From Spiroplasma endosymbiont of Amphimallon solstitiale (GTDB taxonomy: Bacteria > Bacillota_I > Bacilli_A > Mycoplasmatales > VBWQ01), in assembly GCF_964030965.1 (NCBI RefSeq), contig NZ_OZ034999.1, forward strand, positions 1,116,001 to 1,180,000: 64,000 nt of DNA, written 5' to 3'. Shown here one piece after another: positions 51,015-63,032 of this stretch (positions are counted from its first letter, which is position 1; each line of letters starts with the position of its first letter). The position numbers were made by a program, and so were the translations under genes. The notes below the pieces were generated by a model that was not told the origin of the DNA, ran no database searches, and saw only the letters and a list, made by a program, of their open reading frames with translations.

Positions 51015-52074
51015 CCTGAATTGTAAAATTAAAAAGGACACTTATATAAAAATTAAATTGTGTTAATTCTATAATTAAGAAAAGAAAGGAATTAGCACAA
51101 TGTATAAGTATCTGACTATTGAATCAATAATAGCAATAAAAGAATATAAAAGTTATGGATTTTCGATTCGTAAAATAGCAAAAGCCATTGATTATAGTAA
51201 ATCAACTGTACATAGAGTTTGTAGATTATTAAATCAAAACTTATTACCATTAGAAATATTGAATAAAATTCAAAAAAATAAACAAAATGCAGGTAGAAAA
51301 TTAATAATTTTAACTTTAATAGAAATTAATACTATTAATCATTTGTTAATTACTAAAAATTATGCTCTTGATATAATTGCTAATTTTTTAAAGGAAAATA
51401 AAATAAAAAGTATTTCAACAAAAACTTTATATAACATGTTTAAAACAAATCGAATGGGTTTTGATGAAAATAACTTATTGAGAAAAGGAAAAAATAAACC
51501 TCACAAACAAAAAGAAACTAGGGGCAGAATTAATAATTGTAAGTCTATTCATGAAAGAAATTTAATCATTCCTAATATTAAAAATATAGAAGAATTTGGT
51601 CATTTAGAGGGTGATACTATCATTGGTAAAGATCATAAAAGTTCTATTATTACTTTAGCTGATATATGATCAAAAACCCAATTCCTTTAGCAACTAAAAA
51701 TAATAAATCAGAAAATATTACAAAAAGTATAATAAAATTTATTTCAAAGTTACAAAAAGGAACAGTTAAAACTATTACTTTTGATCGTGGTAAAGAATTT
51801 AGTAAATGAAAATTAATCGAAAAAAATTGTAATGTTAAGATTTATTTTGCAGATCCTGGTAAACCTTGTCAAAGAGGTTTAAATGAAAATAATAATGGTA
51901 TTTTAAGAAGATATTTACCAAAATCTACAGATCTATCTTCATATAAACAAAAAGATTTAAATACTATAGCATTTCAAATTAATTCTACACCCAGAAAATC
52001 ACTATCTTATAAAAGACCAATAGATTTAATACAATTATTTTAAAAAACTGTCCCATTTATATTTACAATTCAGG
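51015..52074 (+). mobile_element. IS30-family copy, one base short
   Basis: 1060 bp with both termini; an A is missing at about 51678 (aaaacccaattcc where the others have aaaaccacaattcc). Confidence 0.92.
51100..52043 (+). pseudogene. IS30 transposase, frameshifted
   Basis: The single-base loss follows codon 192 (WSKT), after D172 and before D229, so no full transposase is made. Confidence 0.88.
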
Positions 52075-52546
52075 TAATTTTTAATTCGATTTTCTAATTC
52101 TATTATTTGATAAGAATATTCCTTTAATTTTGTAGAAAAGTAATGATACATGATAAAGTGTTATTTTTAGAGAATTTTTACACTAAATAATGTTACTTTT
52201 AACAAATTTTTAATTAAAAATAATATTTTAAGTGTAAATTGATGAATAATTTTTGGTCATCCATACTTTTCTACATAATTAAAAGAATATTCTATTTCTT
52301 TACTTTTTTCTAAATTAAAATATTTTTTTTATATTTTAAATATTTATTTGCCAATATAATAGTAGTTAAAATTGAAACAGTAATTATAGAAAATATAATA
52401 ATTATAGTTATTCAAACATTATTAACAATTCATTTTTCTAAACCTTTAAATAATGACTTAATCAAAAATATAATAGTGATAATAATTATTAAACAAATAA
52501 AAACTACAATACCAATATTTTCATTCTTTTTCTTATTTTTACTCAT
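52075..52546 (-). pseudogene. Small two-helix membrane protein, frameshifted and split
   Basis: Start ATG 52546 after ggagtaaatatt. Two helices (IGIVVFICLIIIITIIFLI and WITIIIIFSIITVSILTTIIL), then KYLKYKKN at a run of eight A near 52322-52329, where one base is off. In the next frame FNLEKSKEIEYSYQIIELEN continues as a coiled coil through the MITE site to the IS30 at 52074. As read, it ends NILI after 78 codons. Confidence 0.6.
52122..52283 (-). repeat. 162-bp MITE-like element, copy 9 (reverse)
   Basis: Perfect 9-bp target duplication agaatattc (52113-52121 and 52284-52292). Confidence 0.93.
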
Positions 52547-52908
52547 AATATTTACTCCAAATTTTTATTATTTAATAAAATTTAATAAATAAATCTTAAC
52601 ATTTTTACTAATGTTTGAAAATATTTTAAAAAAATCTATAATCTTTGATAAGCAGAATATATAGGAGATTAATATCAATATAAGAACAAATTAGTATTGA
52701 AAAGCAATTTAGTTCCCATTGATTTTAAAAAATAGAAACTTTAAAATGAATGTTATATCTTTCAATGATAATAGAACAAAAACAATTACTACTATATAAA
52801 TAATTATATTTAATCAATTTAAAACTTGAAAATTACCATTAATATAATGAAAGATATTTCTACAATATAATCTACGATAATAAAACTCTATCATTTAATA
52901 AATTTCTA

Positions 52909-52937
52909 TTGTTTTCAAATTAATAATATTGTATAAT
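52909..52937 (+). promoter_or_regulatory. Promoter of the nusA operon
   Basis: TTGTTT (52909-52914), 17-base spacer, TATAAT (52932-52937), 168 bases before the nusA start. Confidence 0.75.
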
Positions 52938-52960
52938 GAACAATGAATTAGAATTATAGC

Positions 52961-52981
52961 AAGGCAGCTACCAGCTGTCTT
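52961..52981 (+). promoter_or_regulatory. Leader hairpin upstream of nusA
   Basis: aaggcagct/agctgtctt, a 9-bp stem with a 3-base loop followed by tattatttc. It lies about 17 bases after the expected transcription start and may be an attenuator; the following T run is weak. Confidence 0.5.
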
Positions 52982-53105
52982 TATTATTTCTAGTGTAATA
53001 TATTTTATTTTTTTATTTAAGTATATTTTCATTTTGAAATAAATCTATTTCAAATACTATTAAATAATAAACAACAATGTTTATAAAAAACAAGGAGGAG
53101 AAAAA

Positions 53106-54281
53106 GTGGACAAAGAAATTAGTCAAATCATTTTAAATGCCATAAATGAAATTGCTGAAGAAAAACAAATAGCAAAAGAAGATATCATTGAAGCTTTAAA
53201 AGAAGGACTAAAAAAAGCATATGAATATCAAAGTCATCGTGATGATAGTACAAATATCAGAATTGAAATTGATCAAAATAAAGGTACTATTAAAATTTTA
53301 AAGGATTTAATTGTTGTTCCAAAAGTTGAAGATCCTGAATTAGAAATTGCACTTTCAACTATTAAAACAAAGAATCCCGGCTTAACAATTGGTGATACAT
53401 ATACGCAAATAATTCCTAGTGATCAATTCTCTCGTTTATCAATTTTTAAAGCTATTCAAGTAGTGAAACAATCAATTCGTGAAGCAGAAAAAACATCAAT
53501 TTATGATGAATTTATTGATAAAAAAGATCACATATTAATTGGTACTATTGAAAGCGTTGAAGAAACTTATATGTTAATTAAAATTGGTAGAGCCTATGCT
53601 TTCTTACCAAAACAAAATCAAATCCCTAGTGAGATCTTACCAAAAAATAAACCAATCGCTAATAATACTTATATCAAATTTTATGTTGAAGATATTATTA
53701 AAAATAAAAACTATGGTCAAATTTTAGCATCAAGAACTCACGTTAATTTTTTACGTTGTTTACTAGAATTAGAAGTTCCTGAAATCGCACAAGGTGTAAT
53801 CGAAGTTAAAGATATTGCTCGTATTCCTGGAATTAGAGCTAAGGTTGCAATTGTTAGTCATGATCCAAGCATTGATGGTATTGGTGCATGTATTGGCCCA
53901 AAAGGCGAAAGAACAAAACTAATTACGCAAGAATTAAGTAGCGAAAAAATTGACATTATTGCCTGAAATCCTAATATAAAAGAATATATAATTAACGCTT
54001 TAACACCAGCTAAAGTTATTTCAATTGATATTAATGAAGAAGAAAAACAAGCAAATATTATTGTTCCTAATGAACAATTATCATTAGCTATTGGTAAAAA
54101 TGGTATGGCTGCTAAATTAGTTGCCGGTGTAACTCACTGAAATATTAATATTACTTCATTAGAACAAGCAAATGAAAATAATATTAAATTTACTTGAAAT
54201 GGTAATATTAAAGAAAGTGAATATGAAAAGTTTATATCTGAATTATTAAAAAAAACACAATGAAAAAATAAAAATCAATAA
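53106..54281 (+). CDS. nusA: Transcription termination/antitermination factor NusA
   Basis: 391 residues from a GTG start with a near-perfect ribosome site. N-terminal RNA-polymerase-binding domain (1-130), S1 domain (about 135-200, LIGTIESVEETYMLIKIG), KH1 with GIGACIGPKGERTK and KH2 with AIGKNGMAAKLVAG. Binds RNA polymerase and modulates pausing. It lacks the acidic repeats of proteobacteria, as usual in this group. First gene of nusA-ylxR-infB-rbfA; no rimP is present upstream. Confidence 0.95.
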
Positions 54282-54299
54282 ACAATAAAGTAGGTCGTT

Positions 54300-54590
54300 A
54301 TGAATAAAATACCTTTAATTCAACGTAAAAAAATACCAATGCGTAAATGTATAGTTACAAATACTATTTTACCTAAACGTGAATTAATTAGAATTGTTAT
54401 TAATAAAGAAGGACAATTATTCATTGATAAAACTGGCAAACAAAATGGTCGAGGTGCCTACATCCAACCTAAACTTGAATTAATACCTTTGCTTATTAAA
54501 AATAAGGCATTAGAACGAGCATTAAAAACAAAAATTCCAAATAAATTTTATGAACAATTAATTAATGAAATTAAAAAAAATTGAGATTAA
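54300..54590 (+). CDS. ylxR: YlxR family RNA-binding protein
   Basis: 96 residues. PMRKCIVTNTILPKRELIRI and GRGAYIQP are the two signatures of the YlxR fold (CxxC-like position reduced to one Cys). Standard place between nusA and infB. Thought to bind RNA or act as a nucleoid-associated regulator in Firmicutes. The usual next gene, ylxQ, is absent. Confidence 0.88.
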
Positions 54591-54611
54591 TTTTCCCAAG
54601 CGAAAGGCGGG

Positions 54612-56447
54612 ATGCAAATGGCAAAAAAACGAATATATCAACAAACACAAAATATTAATCAACAACTAAAACAAAAAACATCTCAAATTAATGAAAAAGG
54701 AGTATTTTTATATAACGAACCATTAACTATTTCAGAATTTGCTAAAGCATTGCATCATCCAGTAACTGACATTATTAAATACTTCATGAAACAAGGCAAA
54801 CTATTTAATCAAAATCAAATATTAACTCAAGAATTAATGCTTGAACTTTGTTTGGAATGAAATATTGATTTTGAAAAAGCTAAAGTGGTAACATATGAAA
54901 ACTTATTAGAAAATATTAATCTCGAAGATGATAAAAAAAATTTAGTAACTCGACCACCTGTTGTTACAATTATGGGCCATGTTGATCATGGAAAAACAAC
55001 ACTATTAGATACTATCCGTAATTCTAAAGTTACTAATCAAGAACACGGTGGTATTACTCAACATATTGGTGCTTATCAAATTAAAACTAATAATAAATTA
55101 ATTACTTTTATTGATACCCCAGGTCATGAAGCATTTACTGAAATGCGTTCACGTGGTTCTAAAATTACTGATATTGTTGTTCTAGTAGTTGCTGGTGATG
55201 ATGGTGTGATGCCACAAACTCGTGAAGCAATTGACCATGCAAAAGTAGCTGGTGTTTCAATTATTGTTTTTGTTAATAAAATGGATAAACCAAATGTTAA
55301 TACTGATCGCATTATGAATGAACTAGCTAATTGTGATTTAACTAGTGAAGAATGAGGTGGCGATACTATTTTTGTTTATGGTAGTGCTTTAAAAAATCAA
55401 GGAATTGATGAATTATTAGAAGCAATATTAGTAATTGCTGAATTAAAAGAACTAAATGCTAATCCAAATCGATTTGCTAATGGAACTGTTATCGAATCTC
55501 ATCATGATAAAAATGTTGGTTCAATTTGTACTTTATTAATACAAGGTGGAACACTAAAAGTTACTGATATTGTAGTTGCGGGTAGTGTTAAAGGAAAAAT
55601 TAAACGCCTTATTAATGATACTGGTAAAATAATTACTAAAGCTGGACCTTCAATGCCTGTTCAAGTTTTAGGATTTGAAACAGCCCCTACTCCTGGTGAA
55701 TCTTTTATTGTTTTTAATGATGATAAATTAGCAAGAAAAGTAGCACTAGTACGACAAACAGAAGAAACAAATAAAATTAGAAATAATCGACAAATTAGTT
55801 TAGGTAATTTAACACAAGATGTTGCTACAGGTGAATTAAAACAAATTAATGTTATTTTACGAGCAGATACTCAAGGTTCAGTGCAAGCAATCGTTCAAGC
55901 AGTAAATAAAATTAATGTTAATGATATTACTGTTAAGTTTATTAGAGCAACTATTGGTGGTATTAGTGAATCAGATATTAAACTTGCTCAAACTTCAGGA
56001 AGTATTATTTATGGTTTCAATGTTCGTCCCAATCATGTTATTCGTGAAGCTGCTAACAATGCCGGTGTTGAAATTAGATTACATAATATCATTTATAAAA
56101 TAACTGAAGAATTAGAATTGGCTGCTAAAGGTTTATTAGAACCAACTTATGAAGATAAAATTCTTGGTCAAGCACGAGTTATTAAAACTTTTCATTTTTC
56201 AAAAGTAGGAACAATTGCTGGTTGTGTTGTCATTAATGGTTTCATTCAACGTAATAGCAAAGTTCATATCATTCGTGATGATGTTGTTATTTATAACGGT
56301 GAAATCAGTGGTTTAAAACATGAAAAAAATGATTTAAAAATTGCTAAAAAAGAAACTCAATGCGGTATTACTATTAAAAATTTTAATGACTTAAAAGAAA
56401 ATGATATTATTGAATCATATTTAGTAGAAGAAGTGGAGACAAAATAG
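54612..56447 (+). CDS. infB: Translation initiation factor IF-2
   Basis: 611 residues. Short N-terminal domain (residues 1-115), then the G domain with G1 [10 protein letters not shown]2 [11 protein letters not shown]3 DTPGHEAF and G4 NKMDKP, and domains II-IV ([17 protein letters not shown]). Delivers initiator tRNA to the 30S subunit. Start at 54612 or the in-frame ATG at 54618; the spacing from aaggcggg does not decide. Several UGA codons are Trp. Confidence 0.95.
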
Positions 56448-56448
56448 G

Positions 56449-56808
56449 ATGTCTATCATTAAATTTGAACAACAAGAAAGTTTCTTAAAAAAAGAAATTA
56501 CTAATATATTAAAAAAAGAATCAAAAAATATTCTTTTCAAAGATATCACTATTACTAATGTAAAAATAACAAAAGATAACAGTTATGCTACCATTTATTG
56601 AACAGTTTACTTAGATAATTTAGATATTAAAACCATTAGTAATGCTTTAGAAAAAGCAAAAGGTTTTTGTCGAAGCGCACTTGCTAAAACAAGTAATAAA
56701 TATAAAGTTCCAGAATTACGCTTTAAATATGATAATACCAACACTAGAGTTAAAAACATTGAAGAAATATTAAAAAATATCAAAAATAATAATTCTTCAA
56801 ATGAATAA
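56449..56808 (+). CDS. rbfA: Ribosome-binding factor A
   Basis: 119 residues. Begins one base after the infB stop. DITITNVKITKDNSYATIYW and ALEKAKGFCRSALAK match the KH-like fold of RbfA; ELRFKYDNT is the conserved P.L.F..D. part. Hel­ps 16S rRNA 5' maturation. Last gene of the operon. Confidence 0.9.
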
Positions 56809-56812
56809 AAAG

Positions 56813-56849
56813 AATTAAAATGAGATTTATAATCTCATTTTAATTTTTT
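56813..56849 (+). terminator. Terminator of the nusA operon
   Basis: aattaaaatgagatt/aatctcattttaatt, a 15-bp stem with a 3-base loop and a T run. Confidence 0.85.
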
Positions 56850-56887
56850 AAATTTAAAATTTTTTTATAATAATTATTTAATAATTA

Positions 56888-56929
56888 CCTGAATTGTAAA
56901 TATAAATGGGACAGTTTTTTAAAATAATT
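56888..56929 (-). mobile_element. IS30 right-end remnant
   Basis: 42 bases: cctgaattgtaaatataaat through the last codons of the transposase (ttttaaaataatt). Directly followed by a complete IS30 in the other orientation. Confidence 0.85.
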
Positions 56930-57990
56930 CCTGAATTGTAAAATTAAAAAGGACACTTATATAAAAATTAAATTGTGTTAATTCTATAATTAAGAAAAGA
57001 AAGGAATTAGCACAATGTATAAGTATCTGACTATTGAATCAATAATAGCAATAAAAGAATATAAAAGTTATGGATTTTCGATTCGTAAAATAGCAAAAGC
57101 CATTGATTATAGTAAATCAACTGTACATAGAGTTTGTAGATTATTAAATCAAAACTTATTGCCATTAGAAATATTGAATAAAATTCAAAAAAATAAACAA
57201 AATGCAGGTAGAAAATTAATAATTTTAACTTTAATAGAAATTAATACTATTAATCATTTGTTAATTACTAAAAATTATGCTCTTGATATAATTGCTAATT
57301 TTTTAAAGGAAAATAAAATAAAAAGTATTTCAACAAAAACTTTATATAACATGTTTAAAACAAATCGAATGGGTTTTGATGAAAATAACTTATTGAGAAA
57401 AGGAAAAAATAAACCTCACAAACAAAAAGAAACTAGGGGCAGAATTAATAATTGTAAGTCTATTCATGAAAGAAATTTAATCATTCCTAATATTAAAAAT
57501 ATAGAAGAATTTGGTCATTTAGAAGGTGATACTATCATTGGTAAAGATCATAAAAGTTCTATTATTACTTTAGCTGATATATGATCAAAAACCACAATTC
57601 CTTTAGCAACTAAAAATAATAAATCAGAAAATATTACAAAAAGTATAATAAAATTTATTTCAAAGTTACAAAAAGGAACAGTTAAAACTATTACTTTTGA
57701 TCGTGGTAAAGAATTTAGTAAATGAAAATTAATCGAAAAAAATTGTAATGTTAAGATTTATTTTGCAGATCCTGGTAAACCTTGTCAAAGAGGTTTAAAT
57801 GAAAATAATAATGGTATTTTAAGAAGATATTTACCAAAATCTACAGATCTATCTTCATATAAACAAAAAGATTTAAATACTATAGCATTTCAAATTAATT
57901 CTACACCCAGAAAATCACTATCTTATAAAAGACCAATAGATTTAATACAATTATTTTAAAAAACTGTCCCATTTATATTTACAATTCAGG
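56930..57990 (+). mobile_element. IS30-family insertion sequence, complete
   Basis: 1061 bp with both termini, placed against an IS30 end remnant and between the nusA operon and alaS. Confidence 0.92.
57015..57959 (+). CDS. IS30 transposase, intact
   Basis: 314 residues with all catalytic residues. Two silent changes (ttgcca for ttacca; gaaggt for gagggt) mark this copy; the second is shared with the copy at 61178-62409. Confidence 0.92.
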
Positions 57991-58105
57991 ATTTATAAAA
58001 ATATTTCATAATTTTATCTTTTTGCTTGTAATAACTAATATTTATGTTTAATATTAAAATTGAAATTAATATTTATATTAATCTAAATTAGATAAGTATA
58101 ATTAA

Positions 58106-58258
58106 TAATAATTAGTTTTCAGCGAGAGTGAATAGTGTAAGCACTTAACCATTATTAATTAGAAGCTCCTAATTTAACAATTTTAATCATTAATTAAGCG
58201 CATTTACTTTGTAAGTGAATTAGGATGGTACCGCGTTAAAAAACGTTCATATTTTGAT
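58106..58258 (+). promoter_or_regulatory. T-box leader of alaS
   Basis: Contains the T-box core aggatggtaccgcg (58222-58235), a stem-I region beginning near gttttcagcgagagtg, and a specifier loop within attagaagctcctaat, where GCU (58165-58167) is an alanine codon matching the downstream gene. Uncharged tRNA-Ala would be sensed. No clear terminator follows, so control could act on transcription with a weak stem or on translation. Confidence 0.85.
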
Positions 58259-58290
58259 AGGAATTTTTATTATTTTGAGGAGAAATTATT

Positions 58291-61017
58291 ATGTCAATAA
58301 AATGAACAACAGATAAAGTTAGAACAACTTGATTAAATTTTTTTAAAAGTTATGATCATCACATTTTAGAAAGTGCATCACTTGTTCCAAATGATGATCC
58401 TTCACTATTGTGGATTAATTCTGGAGTTGCTACATTAAAACCATATTTTGATGGACGACAAACCCCAATTGCTAAAAGATTAGCAAATTCACAAAAAGCA
58501 ATTAGAACTAATGATATTGAAAATATTGGTATTACAGCAAGACATCAAACTTTTTTTGAAATGTTAGGTAATTTTTCAATTGGTGATTATTTTAAAAAAG
58601 AAGCTATTGTTTGAGGATGAGAACTTTTAACTAGTAAAAAGTGATTAAATTTAGATGCTAATTTATTATATGTAACAGTTTTTAATGAAGATAAAGAAAC
58701 ATATAATTTATGATTAAATATTATTAAATTACCAAAAAAACGTATTATTAAAGGTACAAGATCTACTAACTTTTGAGATATGGGTCAAGGTCCTTGTGGT
58801 CCTAATACTGAAATTTATTATGATCGTGGTATTAAATATGATCCTGAAAATATTGGTATTAAATTATTAAAAGATGATATTGAAAATGATCGTTATATTG
58901 AAATTTGAAATATTGTTTTTTCACAATTTAATAATGATGGCAAAAATAATTATACTGATTTACCAAGAAAAAATATTGATACTGGTGCAGGATTAGAAAG
59001 ACTAGTAGCAATTTTACAAGATGTGCCAACTAACTTTGATACTGATTTATTTCAAAATATTATTCATGAATGTGAAAAATTGACAAATTTTTGTTATGAT
59101 ATTAATAATTATTTTACACAAGAGATTAAGCAAAAAACTATTAATACTGCATTTAAAATTATTGCTGATCATATTCGTTGCTTAGTTTTTGCAATTAGTG
59201 ATGGTGTTTTTCCTAGTAATAAAGATCGTGGTTATGTATTACGAAGATTGATTAGAAGAGCTGTTGTATATGGACAAAAACTTAATATTAATGAACCATT
59301 TTTGTTTAAGTTAGTTTCAATTATTATCAAAGTTATGGGTCAACATTATCAAGAATTACATAAAAAAATCGATTTAGTAACTAATATTATTAAAAGCGAA
59401 GAATTAAAATTTTGAACAACATTGATAACAGGAAAACAATTATTATTACAAGTTATTAGAGATAATAAAAAAGTAGATGCAACTGCGGCTTTTAAATTAT
59501 TTGATACCTATGGTTATCCTATTGAATTAACATTAGAGATTGCAAATGAAGAAAATGCTACTGTTGATTTAAAAGGTTTTCAAAAGTTATTAGATAACAG
59601 TAAAGATAATACAAGAAAAGTAAGAATTAATCATCAAGCATTAACAATTCAATCTTCATTACTAACTAATTTAAAAGTTCCTTCAACCTTTGTTGGTTAT
59701 GATAAAGAACAAATAAATACAAATATTGTTTTTATGTTTAAATCAGAGCATGAGGTAAAATTTTTAAAAAATGAAAAAGGTTATTTAATTTTAAATGAAA
59801 CGCCTTTTTATGCAGAAAAGGGGGGGCAAGCATCTGATGATGGTATTATCAAAGGAGAAAATGGAACGGCCTCTGTTATTGATGTACAACAAGGACCACA
59901 AAAACAGCATATTCATAAAGTGGAAGTAAAAGGTGAATTAACACAAACAGAAATTGTTGAAGCACAAATTAATAGTTCACATCGTTTTTATACAAGAAAA
60001 AATCATTCAGGAACTCATTTATTACATGCTGCTTTAAGAAAATTATTAGGTTTACATGTTATGCAATCTGGAAGTTTTAATAATTATCAATATTTACGAT
60101 TAGATTTTAGTCATTATGAAATGTTAACTTTAGAACAAATTATAAGTATAGAACAACAAGTAAGTAAATGAATTAAAGGTAAATATCCTTGTGAAATTAT
60201 TTATTGTACATATGAAGAAGCAATCAAAATTGGAGCTTTAGCTTTTTTTGGTGAAAAATATGAAGAAAAAGTTCGAGTAATTAAGTTTGGTGATTTTTCA
60301 ATTGAACTTTGTGGGGGTACTCATTGTTATAATTCACAAGAAGTAGAACAATTATTAATAACTAATGTTGAATCAAAAGGATCTGGTTCTTATCGAATTC
60401 ATGCTTTAACATCATTAAAAACTATTAATGAATACTTAACACAACAAATAATGATGATTAAAGAACAAAGCAATAATTTATTTATTCAATATCAAAAAAA
60501 TAAAGATAATTGTATGCAAGAAGAAGAAATTGAAAAAATATATGATGCTATTAATAATTTAAAAGTGGTAGCTGCTGATTGAAGAAAGGGAAAAATGTTA
60601 TTACTAGAATTACATGGTTTATTTAAAAAATGACAAATTAATTTTGAAGAATTAAATCGTCAGAAGATAGTGAAAAAATATTTAACTTTAGTGCCAAAAA
60701 ATGAAAATAATTATAAACTATTAATTGCAAATTTTGAAAATTTAGATATTAAAACATTAAGAGAAATAATTGAACATTATCGTAATCAATATCAAAATAT
60801 TATTATTATTTTTATTAATAAAATTAATAATCAAGAATATTTAGTATTAGTTGCTTCAAGTAAAGAATTACATAATAATAAACAATATCAAAGTAATAAT
60901 ATTTTACAAAAAATATTAAAAATATATAATGGTAAGGGTGGCGGTAGCCCAATTTTAGCACAAGGGAAGATTAATAAATATATTACAGAGCAAGAAATTA
61001 ATAAAATTATACGTTAG
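58291..61017 (+). CDS. alaS: Alanyl-tRNA synthetase
   Basis: 908 residues. Class II core at the N-terminus ([31 protein letters not shown] as motif 2, and GAGLERL as motif 3), editing domain with the zinc site [11 protein letters not shown]...CGGTH, and a C-terminal domain ending [11 protein letters not shown]. Charges tRNA-Ala and clears mischarged Ser/Gly. Ribosome site gaggag 10 bases before the ATG. Many UGA Trp codons. Slightly longer than the bacterial average. Confidence 0.95.
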
Positions 61018-61208
61018 ATTTAATATTAATTTATTAATTACTACTTATATTATTATTTTTCTATTTTTTTTAGTTAAATATGGTAAAGTTAAATCATAAA
61101 AATTATATATCATAGTTAGTATTAGTTACTATTAAAAGTTTTTAAAATTTCTAATTTTTATTTACATTCTTTTATTACCTGAATTGTAAATATAAATGGG
61201 ACAGTTTT

Positions 61209-62324
61209 TTAAAATAATTGTATTAAATCTATTGGTCTTTTATAAGATAGTGATTTTCTGGGTGTAGAATTAATTTGAAATGCTATAGTATTTAAATCTT
61301 TTTGTTTATATGAAGATAGATCTGTAGATTTTGGTAAATATCTTCTTAAAATACCATTATTATTTTCATTTAAACCTCTTTGACAAGGTTTACCAGGATC
61401 TGCAAAATAAATCTTAACATTACAATTTTTTTCGATTAATTTTCATTTACTAAATTCTTTACCACGATCAAAAGTAATAGTTTTAACTTTTAATTATGTA
61501 GAAAAGTATGGATGACCAAAAATTATTCATCAATTTACACTTAAAATATTATTTTTAATTAAAAATTTGTTAAAAGTAACATTATTTAGTGTAAAAATTC
61601 TCTAAAAATAACACTTTATCATGTATCATTACTTTTCTACAAAATTAAAGGTTTTAACTGTTCCTTTTTGTAACTTTGAAATAAATTTTATTATACTTTT
61701 TGTAATATTTTCTGATTTATTATTTTTAGTTGCTAAAGGAATTGTGGTTTTTGATCATATATCAGCTAAAGTAATAATAGAACTTTTATGATCTTTACCA
61801 ATGATAGTATCACCTTCTAAATGACCAAATTCTTCTATATTTTTAATATTAGGAATGATTAAATTTCTTTCATGAATAGACTTACAATTATTAATTCTGC
61901 CCCTAGTTTCTTTTTGTTTGTGAGGTTTATTTTTTCCTTTTCTCAATAAGTTATTTTCATCAAAACCCATTCGATTTGTTTTAAACATGTTATATAAAGT
62001 TTTTGTTGAAATACTTTTTATTTTATTTTCCTTTAAAAAATTAGCAATTATATCAAGAGCATAATTTTTAGTAATTAACAAATGATTAATAGTATTAATT
62101 TCTATTAAAGTTAAAATTATTAATTTTCTACCTGCATTTTGTTTATTTTTTTGAATTTTATTCAATATTTCTAATGGTAATAAGTTTTGATTTAATAATC
62201 TACAAACTCTATGTACAGTTGATTTACTATAATCAATGGCTTTTGCTATTTTACGAATCGAAAATCCATAACTTTTATATTCTTTTATTGCTATTATTGA
62301 TTCAATAGTCAGATACTTATACAT
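61209..62324 (-). pseudogene. IS30 transposase split by a MITE
   Basis: Open from 62324 through residue 224, then a stop shortly inside the MITE. D172 is before the break, D229 and E263 after it. Confidence 0.9.
61489..61650 (+). repeat. 162-bp MITE-like element, copy 10 (forward)
   Basis: Perfect 9-bp target duplication gttttaact (61480-61488 and 61651-61659) within the IS30. Confidence 0.95.
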
Positions 62325-62511
62325 TGTGCTAATTCCTTTCTTTTCTTAATTATAGAATTAACACAATTTAATTTTTATATAAGTGTCCTTTTTAATTTTA
62401 CAATTCAGGTTATAAAAAAAATAATTTAGTAACAATCTAGTTCATTAATTATAATTTTTATTTATAAGTATTAAAAGAGAATACCATTCAATTGAAATGT
62501 ATATTTAAGTA

Positions 62512-62547
62512 GTCCTATTTTACTTATTAAAAGTAAAGCAGGACTTT
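62512..62547 (+). promoter_or_regulatory. Hairpin upstream of the acidic-protein gene
   Basis: agtcctattttactt pairs with aagtaaagcaggact, an imperfect stem of about 13 bp followed by tttata. It lies some 20 bases before the gene start and may be a terminator/attenuator. Confidence 0.5.
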
Positions 62548-62567
62548 TATAATTAAAAGGGGGAAAA

Positions 62568-63032
62568 ATGAAAACAAAAAAGAATTCAGAACAAACACCT
62601 TTATTAAATAAAAATAACAATAATTACAATGCAATCAAAAGTCAAGATCAACCTTCAACAAGTCAAGAACATGTTAATGGATATCATCAAGAAAATTTAG
62701 AAGTTAGAAATGAAGACAATATTAATTACACAAGAACAGAAAGTCAAGATCAATTTTCAACAAGCGATGAAGAAGAGTGAATAAATGATACTAATAGTCG
62801 TTATGGTGGAATAACACAAAAAAGATTAGATATTAATGGACGTTGAAAATATCGTACGAGATTTGAACCTGGTGTAGTATATTCTAGTATAATGATTCAT
62901 GAAAATGTTATTGATATTTCTAATGATTTAAAATGACAGAAAACTATTCGTTTGAAAAACGGTAGAGTGATTTTAGAATTATCAAATTTAGATGAAAATA
63001 ATCAATTTGAACAAAAATTTGGCAATGTTTAG
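62568..63032 (+). CDS. Acidic N-terminal part of an unknown protein, cut by IS256
   Basis: 154 codons from ATG with ribosome site aaaaggggg; the last five residues (GNV and stop) come from the IS256 end. Residues 1-70 are polar and acidic with an imperfect internal repeat (KSQDQPSTSQE and ESQDQFSTSDEEE, about 35 residues apart). From residue 71 a folded part begins: SRYGGITQKRLDINGRWKYR. No signal peptide. Function unknown. Confidence 0.6.

Larger units (their letters stand above)
52547..53105. other. Intergenic region before nusA
   Basis: No gene found in the first 360 bases. The last part holds the nusA promoter (52909-52937), a leader hairpin (52961-52981) and the ribosome site aaggaggag (53091-53099). 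Dispersed short words such as atataat and gaaagatat repeat but form no clear element. Confidence 0.5.
61178..62409 (-). mobile_element. IS30-family copy, complete ends, carrying a MITE
   Basis: 1232 bp: 1061 plus the 162-bp MITE plus 9 bp. Located downstream of alaS. Confidence 0.92.

Noticed and set aside
62568-62640. Acidic dileucine sorting motif (EQTPLL) as evidence for a host-targeted effector
   Set aside because: A six-residue motif in a disordered region is too common to support this, and no secretion signal is present.
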